A stretch of DNA of 64,000 bases from Adiantum capillus-veneris (lineage: Eukaryota > Streptophyta > Polypodiopsida > Polypodiales > Pteridaceae), in NCBI GenBank assembly GCA_014529385.2, contig CM043960.1:71461410-71525409 (forward strand), in the 5' to 3' direction. Within the stretch, counting starts at the first letter, position 1. Each line of letters starts with the position of its first letter. The notes under the pieces were generated by a model that was not told the DNA's origin, did not search any database, and saw only the letters and a program-made list of their open reading frames with translations. Positions 22,191-31,143 of the stretch are shown here, piece after piece. Position numbers and translations under genes: made by a program.

Positions 22191-22325
22191 GGAGCAGAGC
22201 CAACTCCAAAGGAAGAATCCACGGACAAGGGCAAACAACAAACAGCGAAAAGAAGAAGCAATGGCAACCAAAAGTTTCTATACAACCGGATTACTCTTCG
22301 ACGAGGAATTCTCAACAGTGGATAA

Positions 22326-22919
22326 GGAAGACAAGCAATAATATAACAGCTCAACCTTGGAAAACAAAGGAGTCAAAGTTGGTATGGAAACCAAAAAGGC
22401 TGTGCCAGAGAACAAAAGGTGGAAAACAGAGTCTTCAATACCAGACAACAGAGTGATCCCCGACAATCAAGGACAGTGAAACAGATTTGGATTCCAAAGA
22501 AGTTCATGACGGCACAAAGCTACAGACAGCAAATTTGGATCCCAAAGATTTGTAAGAAGGAACTCCCTTCCATACAATCAACGGAAACTCCTAGGTATTT
22601 CAAGGCGAGGGAATCAACACACAGAACAAAGCAGGTTTGGGTCGCAAAGAGTTTGTGGCAAGCACAAGCAAAGCGGAAGCAGATTTGGATTCTGAAGAAA
22701 GACAACAAGGTAACGAAGAATCCATCTACTGACTCTACTACCGAAGTGACAAAACCAACCCAAAACCCGACCACCAATCCTTCAATCAAACAAAGAGCAG
22801 CTTTATTGGAAAGAATGTTGTATCGTCGCTCTACAATTGCATTGGAAACTTATGACCACCAAAACACTACAATGCTTCACCACAGACACTTCATAGTCGT
22901 CCGGGAGGACTCAGACTAG
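22326..22919 (+). pseudogene. Pol C-terminal tail with repeated W-I-P-K motifs, element B
   Basis: The open piece 22419-22919 (166 codons) contains VKQIWIPKK, QQIWIPK, KQVWVAK and KQIWILKK at intervals of about 17-40 residues. A fifth like copy, KLVWKPKR, lies just upstream at about 22376-22400 in another frame. The rest is Thr/Asn/Lys-rich (KPTQNPTTNPS). The final FIVVREDSD ends at the TAG at 22917-22919, overlapping the internal polypurine tract. I recognise no domain. Evenly placed basic-aromatic motifs suggest a binding surface for nucleic acid or a partner protein. Confidence 0.5.
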
Positions 22920-22931
22920 GAGGGGGGGAGG
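22918..22931 (+). other. Internal polypurine tract of element B
   Basis: AGGAGGGGGGGAGG lies at the end of pol. Its inner 12 bases, GGAGGGGGGGAG, are identical to the tract directly before the 3' LTR (29011-29022). Element C has an equivalent tract at 38979-38991 with the same context (GGAGGACTC just upstream). Confidence 0.75.
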
Positions 22932-24541
22932 TATACAGGAGTTACAAAGCAACTACAAGTGGAAAAAAAAAAAAAAACAAAGAAAAACAAAAATTATATT
23001 ACAAGGGCAGTGTCTTACATGATTTTGCAATTTTTTATGTTTGATTGCGGATATTGATAATATTTATGCCCTTATATACCTTGTTTTGCAACAAGAAGAG
23101 ATCGAATGATGAATTTGGGTCTCTAGATGTGTAAATATCACTAAATAAGAGTGTTTTTGGAGCTAAAAAGTGGGAAAAAGTGGTAATCCAAGTCCAAAAA
23201 TCACAAAGAAGTGTATATTCATATACACAGGGTTACCAGCTATTTATCGTGTATGTTTGGAATTTTTTGGCTTCAATTTGCTATTTTCCTTTATTTTTTA
23301 TGATTTTCTTAATAAAAATAAAAGAAAAATAAAAAAGCGGGTGAAATGAGATCGGAAAAAAGAAAAGAATAGACGGCGATGATCCTAATGACAAGGGCAA
23401 CCCATGGTAAAAATGGGGTACAATTCTGAAAAAGTTGCGGAAAGCCCGAAATGACAGAATTTTGGCAAAGTGGACAGATTTCTCAGAAACAGGTCAAATG
23501 GAGTCCAAACTGAGAAATTTCAAATCCTAAAGTGCATTTCACGACGAGATAGGAGCACATGTCAAATTTGGTAACAAGTGATCCGGGAAGCTCGAAGTTA
23601 AGTATTTTTCACTTCACTATCAAGCTCATTTCCACTATTACCTTCTTGGAGAGAGCAAAGAGCACACAGGAGCATCCGACCTTCTACCGCTTTCTACGAC
23701 TGCTACGAGAGCTCAGAGCACACCAGACATGAGAGGTAGACTCGTTGCCATAAGCTTTTGATGCTTATCGTTAACTTTTGTCGCGAAAACTCACCAAAAC
23801 CAAGAAACAAGAGCAGATGGGGAATGGGGAAGAACTCTAGGTAGGGGCACAACCGCCTAACCAAACCTTGCAAGAACTTAGAGGTGGGTTACCCTAGTAT
23901 AGGAGATAAGTTTCTAGCACTCAAAGCTCGAGAAAGAACGACTGGAAAAACCCTAGGTCAACAGAGCCTGCAAGAGGCAAACAGAAAAAGTTGTCGGAAT
24001 GACACAAAACTTCTCAAGAAGCTTAACAACATCGAGGGCAATGCAACCATGGAGTATCTCCAGGTTTGGACCACCAAAAGTAGGTCGGAACAACCGATTC
24101 AGCTGTGGACACACAAAGCGTCATTTTGGCATAACGGCTAAAATTGACGACCAAATGACATGAAACTTCACAAGCAGCTTCAAATATACATGGATGACTT
24201 ATGTTTGCAAGCAAAACCCAAAAGAAAGCTGATTCACTTACCGATGGTGAAAAAGACGCTTTCGGGCAACCAAATGGAGAAAGATGGAGAACGGGGAGCC
24301 AAAGTCGAGTTCAACCGAATAGGTGGCTTCACAACATATCCAATGAGCTGGAAATGCAACTCTCAAGAAGAAAAGTTGAAGAAATTCAACTCCAAGGCAA
24401 AAAGACGACTTCGGAGACTGAAATGCCTATAAGGGGGCTTTTTAGCTAAACTGATGACTTTTTAAGTTGAAAACTAGTTAGCAGGGCTTAGGGCACTAGC
24501 ACAAAGCATTATTTGCACAAAAAGACCAACATTTCAAGAAA
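22932..24541 (+). other. Non-coding region between pol and the second leader, element B
   Basis: About 1.6 kb without a convincing gene. It holds an A run at 22963-22979, a TATA-like CTTATATACC at 23071-23080, and the segment ACATGAGAGGTAG near 23730 that is also present in element C near 39765. An open piece at 24160-24432 (90 codons, basic, containing IYMDDLC) is not conserved in C and is probably not a gene. Confidence 0.5.
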
Positions 24542-25551
24542 AGACATCATACGCGTATGATGTCTCACAGCATGATTTTCACATCCATTTCAACATTTGA
24601 GTGCATAGCCTCATTCCACATGTTAATCACATCCTATGAACCAAGTATCATGAGAATTGGAGTTAGAAAACCCAAGGAAAACCAAAAAGACGCAAAGTAG
24701 GCCATAAAATTGATTTTTGGTCCTAATTTTGTCAAAATAACTCCAAACTCATTGAAACTTTGTAGGATTGTTGATTAACACATCTACAAGCTATCTGGAA
24801 CCAAAAAGCACCATTTTGACACAAAAACATCATACGCGTATGATGTCTATTTGCACTTACAGAGCCAAAAATGCTCATTTGTCATCATACATCCATTATA
24901 TATATCTAATACATGCTACATATGAAGTTTGGAACCATTTGGTCAAGTGGATCACCCCATTAGCCCAATTAAGAGAAAATCCTTCATACAAAGCCTATTT
25001 TTGTCCCAAATCCAACATATTCAAGTCCAAACCAAGATTTGAGTATAAACAGTCCTTCACTAGCACATGGAGAGTCCACAGAACCAATCCCATGAAAAAT
25101 TGATGAAAAAGACATCATACGCGTATGATGTCTCCAGAGCCATTTTTAGCCCAAAATCTATCCAAACTTCATAAATCCACTGAATAAGCCTATTTAAAGC
25201 CAAATCCAAGCTTATAGAGAAATTTGGCCCAAAAATGCACTAAAACACATCATACGCGTATGATGTCTCACTATGTGATTTTGGCATCTAAGGGCTTCAA
25301 CCACCAAACAGAAGTGTTCTACATGCCATTTGAAGGTAACCCACCAAGTTTTACCCAATTTGGATCATAAAATCCAATTCCCTTTCAAAATTTTGCCAAG
25401 AGCCTGAACTGGACTAAACTGGCCAAAACTTGACCAAATGGTATCCAAACTCAAATCCAAGCATATGACACTCATGTATACACTATCAGCTACAAGCACA
25501 ACCAATATGAAGTCATTCTGACACAAAAGACATCATACGCGTATGATGTCT
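24542..25551 (+). repeat. Leader palindrome cluster 2 of element B (five copies)
   Basis: The same 24-bp palindrome as in cluster 1. Copies: 24542-24565 (perfect), 24825-24848 (one change), 25110-25133 (perfect), 25245-25268 (one change), 25528-25551 (perfect). Start-to-start distances are 283, 285, 135 and 283 bp, nearly the set seen in cluster 1. The last copy ends 166 bp before the ORF X start. Sequences between copies are AT-rich and share phrases such as CAATTTGGATCA with the 5' leader. Confidence 0.95.
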
Positions 25552-25660
25552 CAAGCATGTTTTTGAGCCCAGTTTGCATATTTTTTCACCTACATTGCAT
25601 CCTTAGGCCCTGAATAGCTCATGTTTCAATTTTCAAGTCATTTGAATAGTTAAAAGCTTC

Positions 25661-25674
25661 ATTTCGGCTTTCAG
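25661..25674 (+). promoter_or_regulatory. Candidate splice acceptor before ORF X
   Basis: ATTTCGGCTTTCAG is a pyrimidine-rich run ending in AG, 44 bp before the ORF X ATG. Paired with the donor at 11930 it would remove gag-pol and give a subgenomic message for X/Y. Sequence-only suggestion. Confidence 0.3.
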
Positions 25675-25717
25675 TACTAATAAGACGCTAACTTCTGAAA
25701 TTGGAGTTACAGGATCC

Positions 25718-27331
25718 ATGGATTCCGCTAAGTCATCGGCAACTAAGAGAAAAAGACCAACCATCAAGGATGCTCTTGCAGAAGCAGAACCTTTTGATAT
25801 TCCAACAGAAACCCTCAAGCCAACCAAGACTTGGATGGAGGAAGCAGTACTAGAAAAAGAGGGAATAAAGATCTACCAGGGGACTTTCAGGGATCCTCAA
25901 GGGCAATCGGTCGATGTACCTATGATCCCACGAGAATTAGTGGATTATAGTAGAACAGAGAACATAAGCAGATACCTGGAAAAGGCTGACTTACACAAGT
26001 TCTTCACCTCGAGACCATCAGGTGTAGACACAAGAAGAGTGTATGAGTTGGCAACATCCATTCAGAAGGATGGGAAAGCCACGTTGACAGCCATGGATGG
26101 AGAAACAGTTGAAGTACAGATCACTCCACAGCTCATTGCAGATGCATTAAAGCTGCACAACAAAGGGAGTTCTGTCAGAGAAAGAAGGGAGGCCATAGAG
26201 GTCTATGGATCAAAGAAACAAAATACAACCTACGGAGATATGGCAGATCAACGAGCGGCAACCCTTTGCCGATTATACAACCAATTTTTCCATGTGTGTA
26301 GTAAAAGACCGCAGAAGTATACTACACCACCCCATGCCATTGCGACAACCATCACATGGGCACTGAAGAGCAACGTGCCAAAAGAGGTGAATTATGCTCA
26401 ATACATCCACGAGCAAGTAATCGCCATGCACAACCAGAAACCAAAGTACATAGGAGGAGGAGAAATCCTAACAAGAATCGCTTATGAAGCTATTGGAGCT
26501 AGAGATCAAGGGCCACAGATTCCCTCCCAGAATGAGTGGCTTAGAGAAGCCGATGAGGAGGAAGAACAACAAGAAGTATCCAAGAGGGCGTCCACAAGAG
26601 CACGCCGGAAACTAGAAATAGTTTCAGAACCTGAGGAAGCCGTGGACGAGCCAATCAAGAAGAAAGCGAAGAAGAAGGCCGATCCCAAGCAAACCAAAAG
26701 TCAAAAAGCCACAAGAATGGAAAGGCTGGTGGAGCAGTTCAGAGCGGAAAGAGCTCTAAAGGGGGACTTCGAAGAAATGTGGGTGCCAGACCCCAGTAAA
26801 GTCGGAACCAGCTCAGCCAGGCCACATGTTGATCAATATGATCAATATATTAGAGCTTATGAGGAGTCGGAGGCCATACTGGAGCAACAACCTGTCGAAC
26901 CTTATACCGAAGAGGAAGTACAGCTTTTAAAAGCTGAGCTGCAAAAGGACGACAAGGGGAAGAAGAAAGCAGAGGAGTCTACCGAACCTCAAAAGAAAGA
27001 CGGGCAAGCAAACAAAGGGAAAGCCAAGATGACTGAGGACAATCAGCCCTCTTCTACTGTTGTACCAAGCCCGAAGAAGATGGAAATTATTGTGGAGGAA
27101 ACCACAATAGAAATAGAAACAGAAATTATGGAAAAGCCGGAGGCCGGGACCAAGGAAAAGGAGATAGATCCAGTTAAGCAAAAGAAAGATGATTATGAGG
27201 ATCTGGTCGCTATCGGATACAGTGAGGAAGAGGCCCTGGAGGCAGTTTATGGGATATCCCTACGGAAACAAGATGATCGGAAAGGGACGAAGGAAAAGAC
27301 AAAGGGTACAATGGAGAGTGAAGAAAAATAG
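25718..27331 (+). CDS. ORF X of element B: uncharacterised 537-aa protein, basic and acidic tracts
   Basis: Starts at the first ATG after palindrome cluster 2 (ATGGATTCCGCT), with a nuclear-signal-like KRKRPT near residue 11. Residues ~45-270 look globular: YSRTENISRYLEKADLHKFF, RLYNQFFHVCSKRPQKYTTP and YIGGGEILTRIAYEAIG. A basic patch KKKAKKKADPK lies near residue 310, then RMERLVEQFRAERALKGDFE and a long Glu/Lys-rich tail. The globular part loosely recalls plant retroelement-associated domains (such as PF20167), but I cannot confirm this. The frame is fully open, while gag-pol of the same element is broken. Element C has a decayed homologue at 54718-56760. The position recalls env-like genes, but I see no signal peptide or membrane span. 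Confidence 0.75.
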   Translation: MDSAKSSATKRKRPTIKDALAEAEPFDIPTETLKPTKTWMEEAVLEKEGIKIYQGTFRDPQGQSVDVPMIPRELVDYSRTENISRYLEKADLHKFFTSRPSGVDTRRVYELATSIQKDGKATLTAMDGETVEVQITPQLIADALKLHNKGSSVRERREAIEVYGSKKQNTTYGDMADQRAATLCRLYNQFFHVCSKRPQKYTTPPHAIATTITWALKSNVPKEVNYAQYIHEQVIAMHNQKPKYIGGGEILTRIAYEAIGARDQGPQIPSQNEWLREADEEEEQQEVSKRASTRARRKLEIVSEPEEAVDEPIKKKAKKKADPKQTKSQKATRMERLVEQFRAERALKGDFEEMWVPDPSKVGTSSARPHVDQYDQYIRAYEESEAILEQQPVEPYTEEEVQLLKAELQKDDKGKKKAEESTEPQKKDGQANKGKAKMTEDNQPSSTVVPSPKKMEIIVEETTIEIETEIMEKPEAGTKEKEIDPVKQKKDDYEDLVAIGYSEEEALEAVYGISLRKQDDRKGTKEKTKGTMESEEK

Positions 27332-28974
27332 ACGAGCCGAAGCCATTGGAGGTGGTGGCAGAAAGAGCTGTCAAGTTGACAGATGAAGATGAAAAAGACA
27401 TGCACATGGTGCATGAACTGCTCAGCAAGATTAAAGAAAGATCCAGGGCAAAGGAAGTAGCACTTGAGACAGCAAAACAAAAGGAAGCAGAGTTGCAGAA
27501 GAAGTTAGAGAATGCTATGACTGAATCTGAAAGTCATAAAGCATCACTCTACGACGCAGAAAACGAGAGAGACGGCTTGATACTCCAACTAGCCGAAGCT
27601 TCAAGAGAGGTAACAAGCTCACAGGAAGCAAAGGAGCGAATAGAAGATGAGCTGGAGGCAGCCAAGGATGAGCTCATTGAGCTAAGGGAAAGAGTCGAAC
27701 TTCAAGAAAGGACAATCACGAGACTCAGGACCACCCCTAGAGTTAGCAGAGCAGGAACAGAACAAGAGGGAACCCTCGTACCAGCTCTGGAAGAGCAGGT
27801 CAGAAGTTTGCAAAGAGAGCTGAGGTTAGAGCAAGTACAAAGATTGCACATGGCGGAGGGATCATTGGCTGCAGAGGAGAGGCTCACATCAGAAAACCAA
27901 ACACTAAGGACAGAAAATGAGGCCCTCCGCAAACAGCTCCAAGACCTCCAAGAGCAACAAAGAAGAGAAACAGAGACACCACAAGAAGAAGCAGGGAGAG
28001 CAGCCATAGAGCTACCAGAAACTGGAGAGGCAACCACAATTGAAGATCCAGCCCCAGTTCAAGAAGTGGCCTCAACTTCAGGAATCTCTGAAGAAGAAGA
28101 ACAAAAGCTCCAGGACCAAATAGAAAAGTCAACAGAGGAAAGTGCCAAGGCGGAAATGGAATGGGAAAGGAGACTCCTCATCTCCATTAGACTTCAAGGT
28201 TTAGACACAAAAGTGCTCCATGAAGAGTGGATGCAACCAAGCCTGCCTTTCCCTCTGATGAAATTTGAAGTGATAAAGACGAAAAAGAGAATAGAGGAGG
28301 AGCAGTATGTCGCTCTTTACGAAGGCGACATCACAAAGGATGAACAATCAAAGAAGATTGTAGATTCTCAACCTAGATGGAGGAAAGGTTGGCTGAACAA
28401 ATACCAAGCCTACCTCATCTACTTGGTAGAGGCTCCAAAGGAGATTCGGGAGGATGCAACCTTCTGCCCGGTGCCAAGAGTCAGAAGCTGGAAAGAGCAT
28501 GGCAGGATTGCAGAAAAGAAGCCAAATTGGCTTAATTACCCAAGGATGCCAGGACCAAAGGAAGGAGAGAGAATAGGTAAAGCCTACATGGTGAAAACCC
28601 TAACGGGCACCATCAAACTCTTTACTGGCTCTCCTGACCTTTCGTGTCAGATGCTAAAGAAAATCTGCAAGACTCTCTTAGCATGCATTGAAGTGTTCGC
28701 GCCAGATAAAGCTACGACCTCAAGTCTACTATCGACGGCCGACACAGTGACGGATATGATGTATGATCTTTCATTGCAGCCCTCACCAAAGGTGTTACAT
28801 CTCTTATACCAAAGAATTATGTTTTTGCCTAGCTTCCACATGCAAACATTCGAAGAAGCTTTCTACACCGGCTTTTTCACTCACGAAAGCAAAATATTCG
28901 GCCCAACCTTGACCATCGGCAACCTACGCTACGAATCACATTTGCAGATGCTCAAGACGACAGGACTCTATTGA
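27322..28974 (+). CDS. ORF Y of element B: coiled-coil protein, probably continuous with ORF X
   Basis: Open from 27322, overlapping the end of X by 10 bases in the -1 frame. The first ATG is at 27400, so Y more likely continues X (frameshift or one-base error) than starts alone. Residues ~25-210 are heptad-rich coiled coil (KQKEAELQKKLENAM, KERIEDELEAAKDELIELRE, ENQTLRTENEALRKQLQDLQ). An acidic hinge follows. The last ~260 residues look globular and carry LHEEWMQPSLPFPLMKFEVI, RWRKGWLNKYQAYLIYLVEA and PRMPGPKEGERIGKAYMVKT, ending KTTGLY. No known family recognised. Decayed homologous parts lie at about 56800-57925 in element C. It ends 36 bp before the polypurine tract. Confidence 0.7.
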   Translation, partial: RKIDEPKPLEVVAERAVKLTDEDEKDMHMVHELLSKIKERSRAKEVALETAKQKEAELQKKLENAMTESESHKASLYDAENERDGLILQLAEASREVTSSQEAKERIEDELEAAKDELIELRERVELQERTITRLRTTPRVSRAGTEQEGTLVPALEEQVRSLQRELRLEQVQRLHMAEGSLAAEERLTSENQTLRTENEALRKQLQDLQEQQRRETETPQEEAGRAAIELPETGEATTIEDPAPVQEVASTSGISEEEEQKLQDQIEKSTEESAKAEMEWERRLLISIRLQGLDTKVLHEEWMQPSLPFPLMKFEVIKTKKRIEEEQYVALYEGDITKDEQSKKIVDSQPRWRKGWLNKYQAYLIYLVEAPKEIREDATFCPVPRVRSWKEHGRIAEKKPNWLNYPRMPGPKEGERIGKAYMVKTLTGTIKLFTGSPDLSCQMLKKICKTLLACIEVFAPDKATTSSLLSTADTVTDMMYDLSLQPSPKVLHLLYQRIMFLPSFHMQTFEEAFYTGFFTHESKIFGPTLTIGNLRYESHLQMLKTTGLY

Positions 28975-29010
28975 CCAAGCCAAAAGTCATGTCAGGGACG
29001 ACATGAACGC

Positions 29011-29022
29011 GGAGGGGGGGAG
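29011..29022 (+). other. 3' polypurine tract of element B
   Basis: GGAGGGGGGGAG directly abuts the 3' LTR start. Identical to the inner 12 bases of the internal tract at 22919-22930. Confidence 0.92.
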
Positions 29023-29959
29023 TGTTGAGCCAGCAGAGGATCACACCCGCATTTTTGCTCACGCCCATCATTTTGTAACCATTGATTGTAATAAATGTCT
29101 TTCCGACATTAATTTTGATTTGAGCCATTCATTAAGTAACGGGACTCAATTGAGTTTCCAGCTTGTAATCCCGACGTAATTTCACCTGCTTATGTAAATA
29201 ATTAGAGATGTTCTCACCTCCAAGGCTGAGGTATATAAGCCAAAGTTTTGTAACCTAAAGGGAGATTCAATTATTAATCAAGGTGAGTTTTGAGCGCTGT
29301 GACTGTGTCTGAGAGAGAGAGAGAGAGAGAGAGTCTTATCTCCTTGCTACGCGAGCTACGGAGCCGCCATTGGAGAAGCGACACCGCCATTGTGTTAGCA
29401 ACGGCGAGAGCTACGCACAGATACCAAGAGTGCGCGCTATCGGCTTCTATGTGTGGTAAGTTCCTACGAGCTTTGGTGTGAGTTTTCTTCCAACTCGTGT
29501 GTCGGAATAGAGCGTGCAGCATATCTATAGAACCACAACGAGTAGAGCTACACATTCGTACCATCGGGGTCAAGTTTCGGTCACCTGTAATTTTCGGCCT
29601 GTCTTCATACGCGTTTACCGCACGGAGTGGTTATAGGTTGATTTTGCAGTTCAAGTCTTTAGGGTGTTGTTCTTACCTAGTGTATAGACTTCCCCTTGAG
29701 TTTGAGATCGATTCGATGATTCTAGATCCTGTTTCGTATAGCATTCGTTCGTAGTACGGATTTCAGTCACTTGCGTATTTTAGAACTTAGATTTGATTTC
29801 CTTGGTAGTGATTGTCATTAGAAGGTCGAGTAGGTGATTTGACACCCACCTAGTTGTTTCCATGCGCCTGCGGGTCAAGCTTCGTCCTCGTCTGACAAAT
29901 TCTGTTGTTGGTTGAGTTCTCGCTATTTAGCTTCCGCTAGCGGCGTAACCGCCTTAACA
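29023..29959 (+). repeat. 3' LTR of element B
   Basis: 937 bp, beginning TGTTGAGCCAGC and ending CCTTAACA, with TATATAAG at 29232-29239 and a GA tract. It differs from the 5' LTR by about five small changes (for example one inserted A near 29198 and one inserted G near 29295). The flanking duplication ATCTT follows. Confidence 0.96.
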
Positions 29960-29979
29960 ATCTTCTCAAGGCTCATCAT

Positions 29980-29981
29980 CT

Positions 29982-30063
<82 letters not shown>

Positions 30064-30115
30064 ACAACACAACACACACACACACACCACACACAACACA
30101 CACACACACACACAA
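29980..30115. repeat. Compound (CT)n-(AC)n microsatellite
   Basis: A CT run of about 20 bp passes into AC repeats interrupted by CCACAACAC-type breaks, just after the right end of element B. Confidence 0.95.
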
Positions 30116-30466
30116 AAGCTCCATAGCTATGGCTGCTCAAGCTTATGCGTAATTTATTATAGGTTACTACTTCTTAATGTTTTACATATCTTCTTTCCAC
30201 CCGATTCTTGTTTAAATCCTCATAAATCATATCACCTGCGAGGTATTTAGAGCCTTGGGATTGAATTCAATGAGGTGCTTTTGAGTGAAAAGCTAATTGC
30301 AATCTCTCCAATTTTCAAATTTTAGTGATTTTGTCTCTTCAATTTGTGTAGATAGAAGTGTGATGAGCTAGTTATATTCATCAAAAGATCTTTTGAAGAA
30401 GAAGAATTATATTTTACAAAGTCGGGGTTTATCTCCAAAAGGTTTGGCCCTCACATGATGTTGAAT

Positions 30467-30499
<33 letters not shown>

Positions 30500-31140
30500 G
30501 TAGTTTCAACACATGTATGTGATGCGTGATTTGAATCTAAGCTAATGTTTTCCTTGCAATTATCATGCTTGAAAATGCTCAGTGTTACACAATTAATTAA
30601 GTATTCTAGATAATCCATAATTTTTGCTACACATTAATTCCAATTCTTTGACAAAAGCATTCCACGACAATGACCTCGATAGCAAAATGCAGCCAACCAA
30701 AAAACATGATGCAAAAACCTTTGATACAGTCATGGCGCAAGGGCTTTACCTGCCAAGAGGAGAATAGAGGGGTGCCTCCTACTTGCTTCCACAAAATGGG
30801 GAGGCAAGAAAGAAGAGTCACCAATAGCCTGGGCAGAGCATCTAAGGTCCTCCATTCAGCTCCAATACCTATCTGCATGTCCATTAGCATGGAGCCCATG
30901 ATGCCTCCAAGACTCCTTCACTAGAAGAATCTTGCCCAACACCCACCCCCATGAACCTCACTGCCCACAAGTGGGGGGACATGTGGACTTTCCCAAATAG
31001 AGAAGGCCTCTCCATTGCTTAGGGCTCGATTTTTTAAAGGCCCACTGGTAACTTCATTTTTTTTTGGCCATTTCACCTCCTTAGATTGGGTACAGATACA
31101 ACTTATTCCATGTGGACACAAGGCGCTATCATTTGGATGA
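30116..31140. other. Intergenic sequence, no gene seen
   Basis: AT-rich DNA with a CT microsatellite at about 30465-30499. A minus-strand open piece of 90 codons at 30627-30899 (MGSMLMDMQIGIGAEW...) has no recognisable domain and no supporting context. Confidence 0.5.
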
Positions 31141-31143
31141 GAA

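Larger units (their letters stand above)
10930..29964 (+). mobile_element. Element B: 19-kb Ty3/gypsy retrotransposon with doubled modules and accessory ORFs X/Y
   Basis: The element spans 10935-29959 and is flanked by the exact duplication ATCTT at 10930-10934 and 29960-29964. The LTRs are 935 and 937 bp with only about five differences by eye, so the insertion is recent. A tRNA-Asp primer site follows the 5' LTR and a purine tract precedes the 3' LTR. The primer and RT type fit the non-chromovirus (Athila/Tat-like) branch, but the layout is not one I recognise: doubled palindromic leader, doubled H2C2, second protease after integrase, an internal polypurine tract, and two long 3' open frames. 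Gag-pol has many frame breaks, while X and Y are open. Confidence 0.95.

Noticed and set aside
23071-23080. TATA-like site as a firm internal promoter of element B
   Set aside because: Not conserved in element C, where the matching place reads CCCTTATTTAACG; kept only as an alternative to splicing.
24160-24432. Small basic ORF as an accessory gene of element B
   Set aside because: Not conserved in element C at the equivalent place; probably chance openness.
12411-25551. CRISPR-like array reading of the repeated 24-bp unit
   Set aside because: Spacers are 100-265 bp, the DNA is from a plant, and the repeats sit in retroelement leaders with no cas genes.
25718-28974. ORF X/Y as a retroviral envelope gene
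   Set aside because: The position fits, but I see no signal peptide, membrane span or cleavage site. X is nuclear-signal-like and Y is coiled coil.
30627-30899. Minus-strand 90-codon open frame as a host gene fragment
   Set aside because: No domain, no conserved context, and length within chance expectation.
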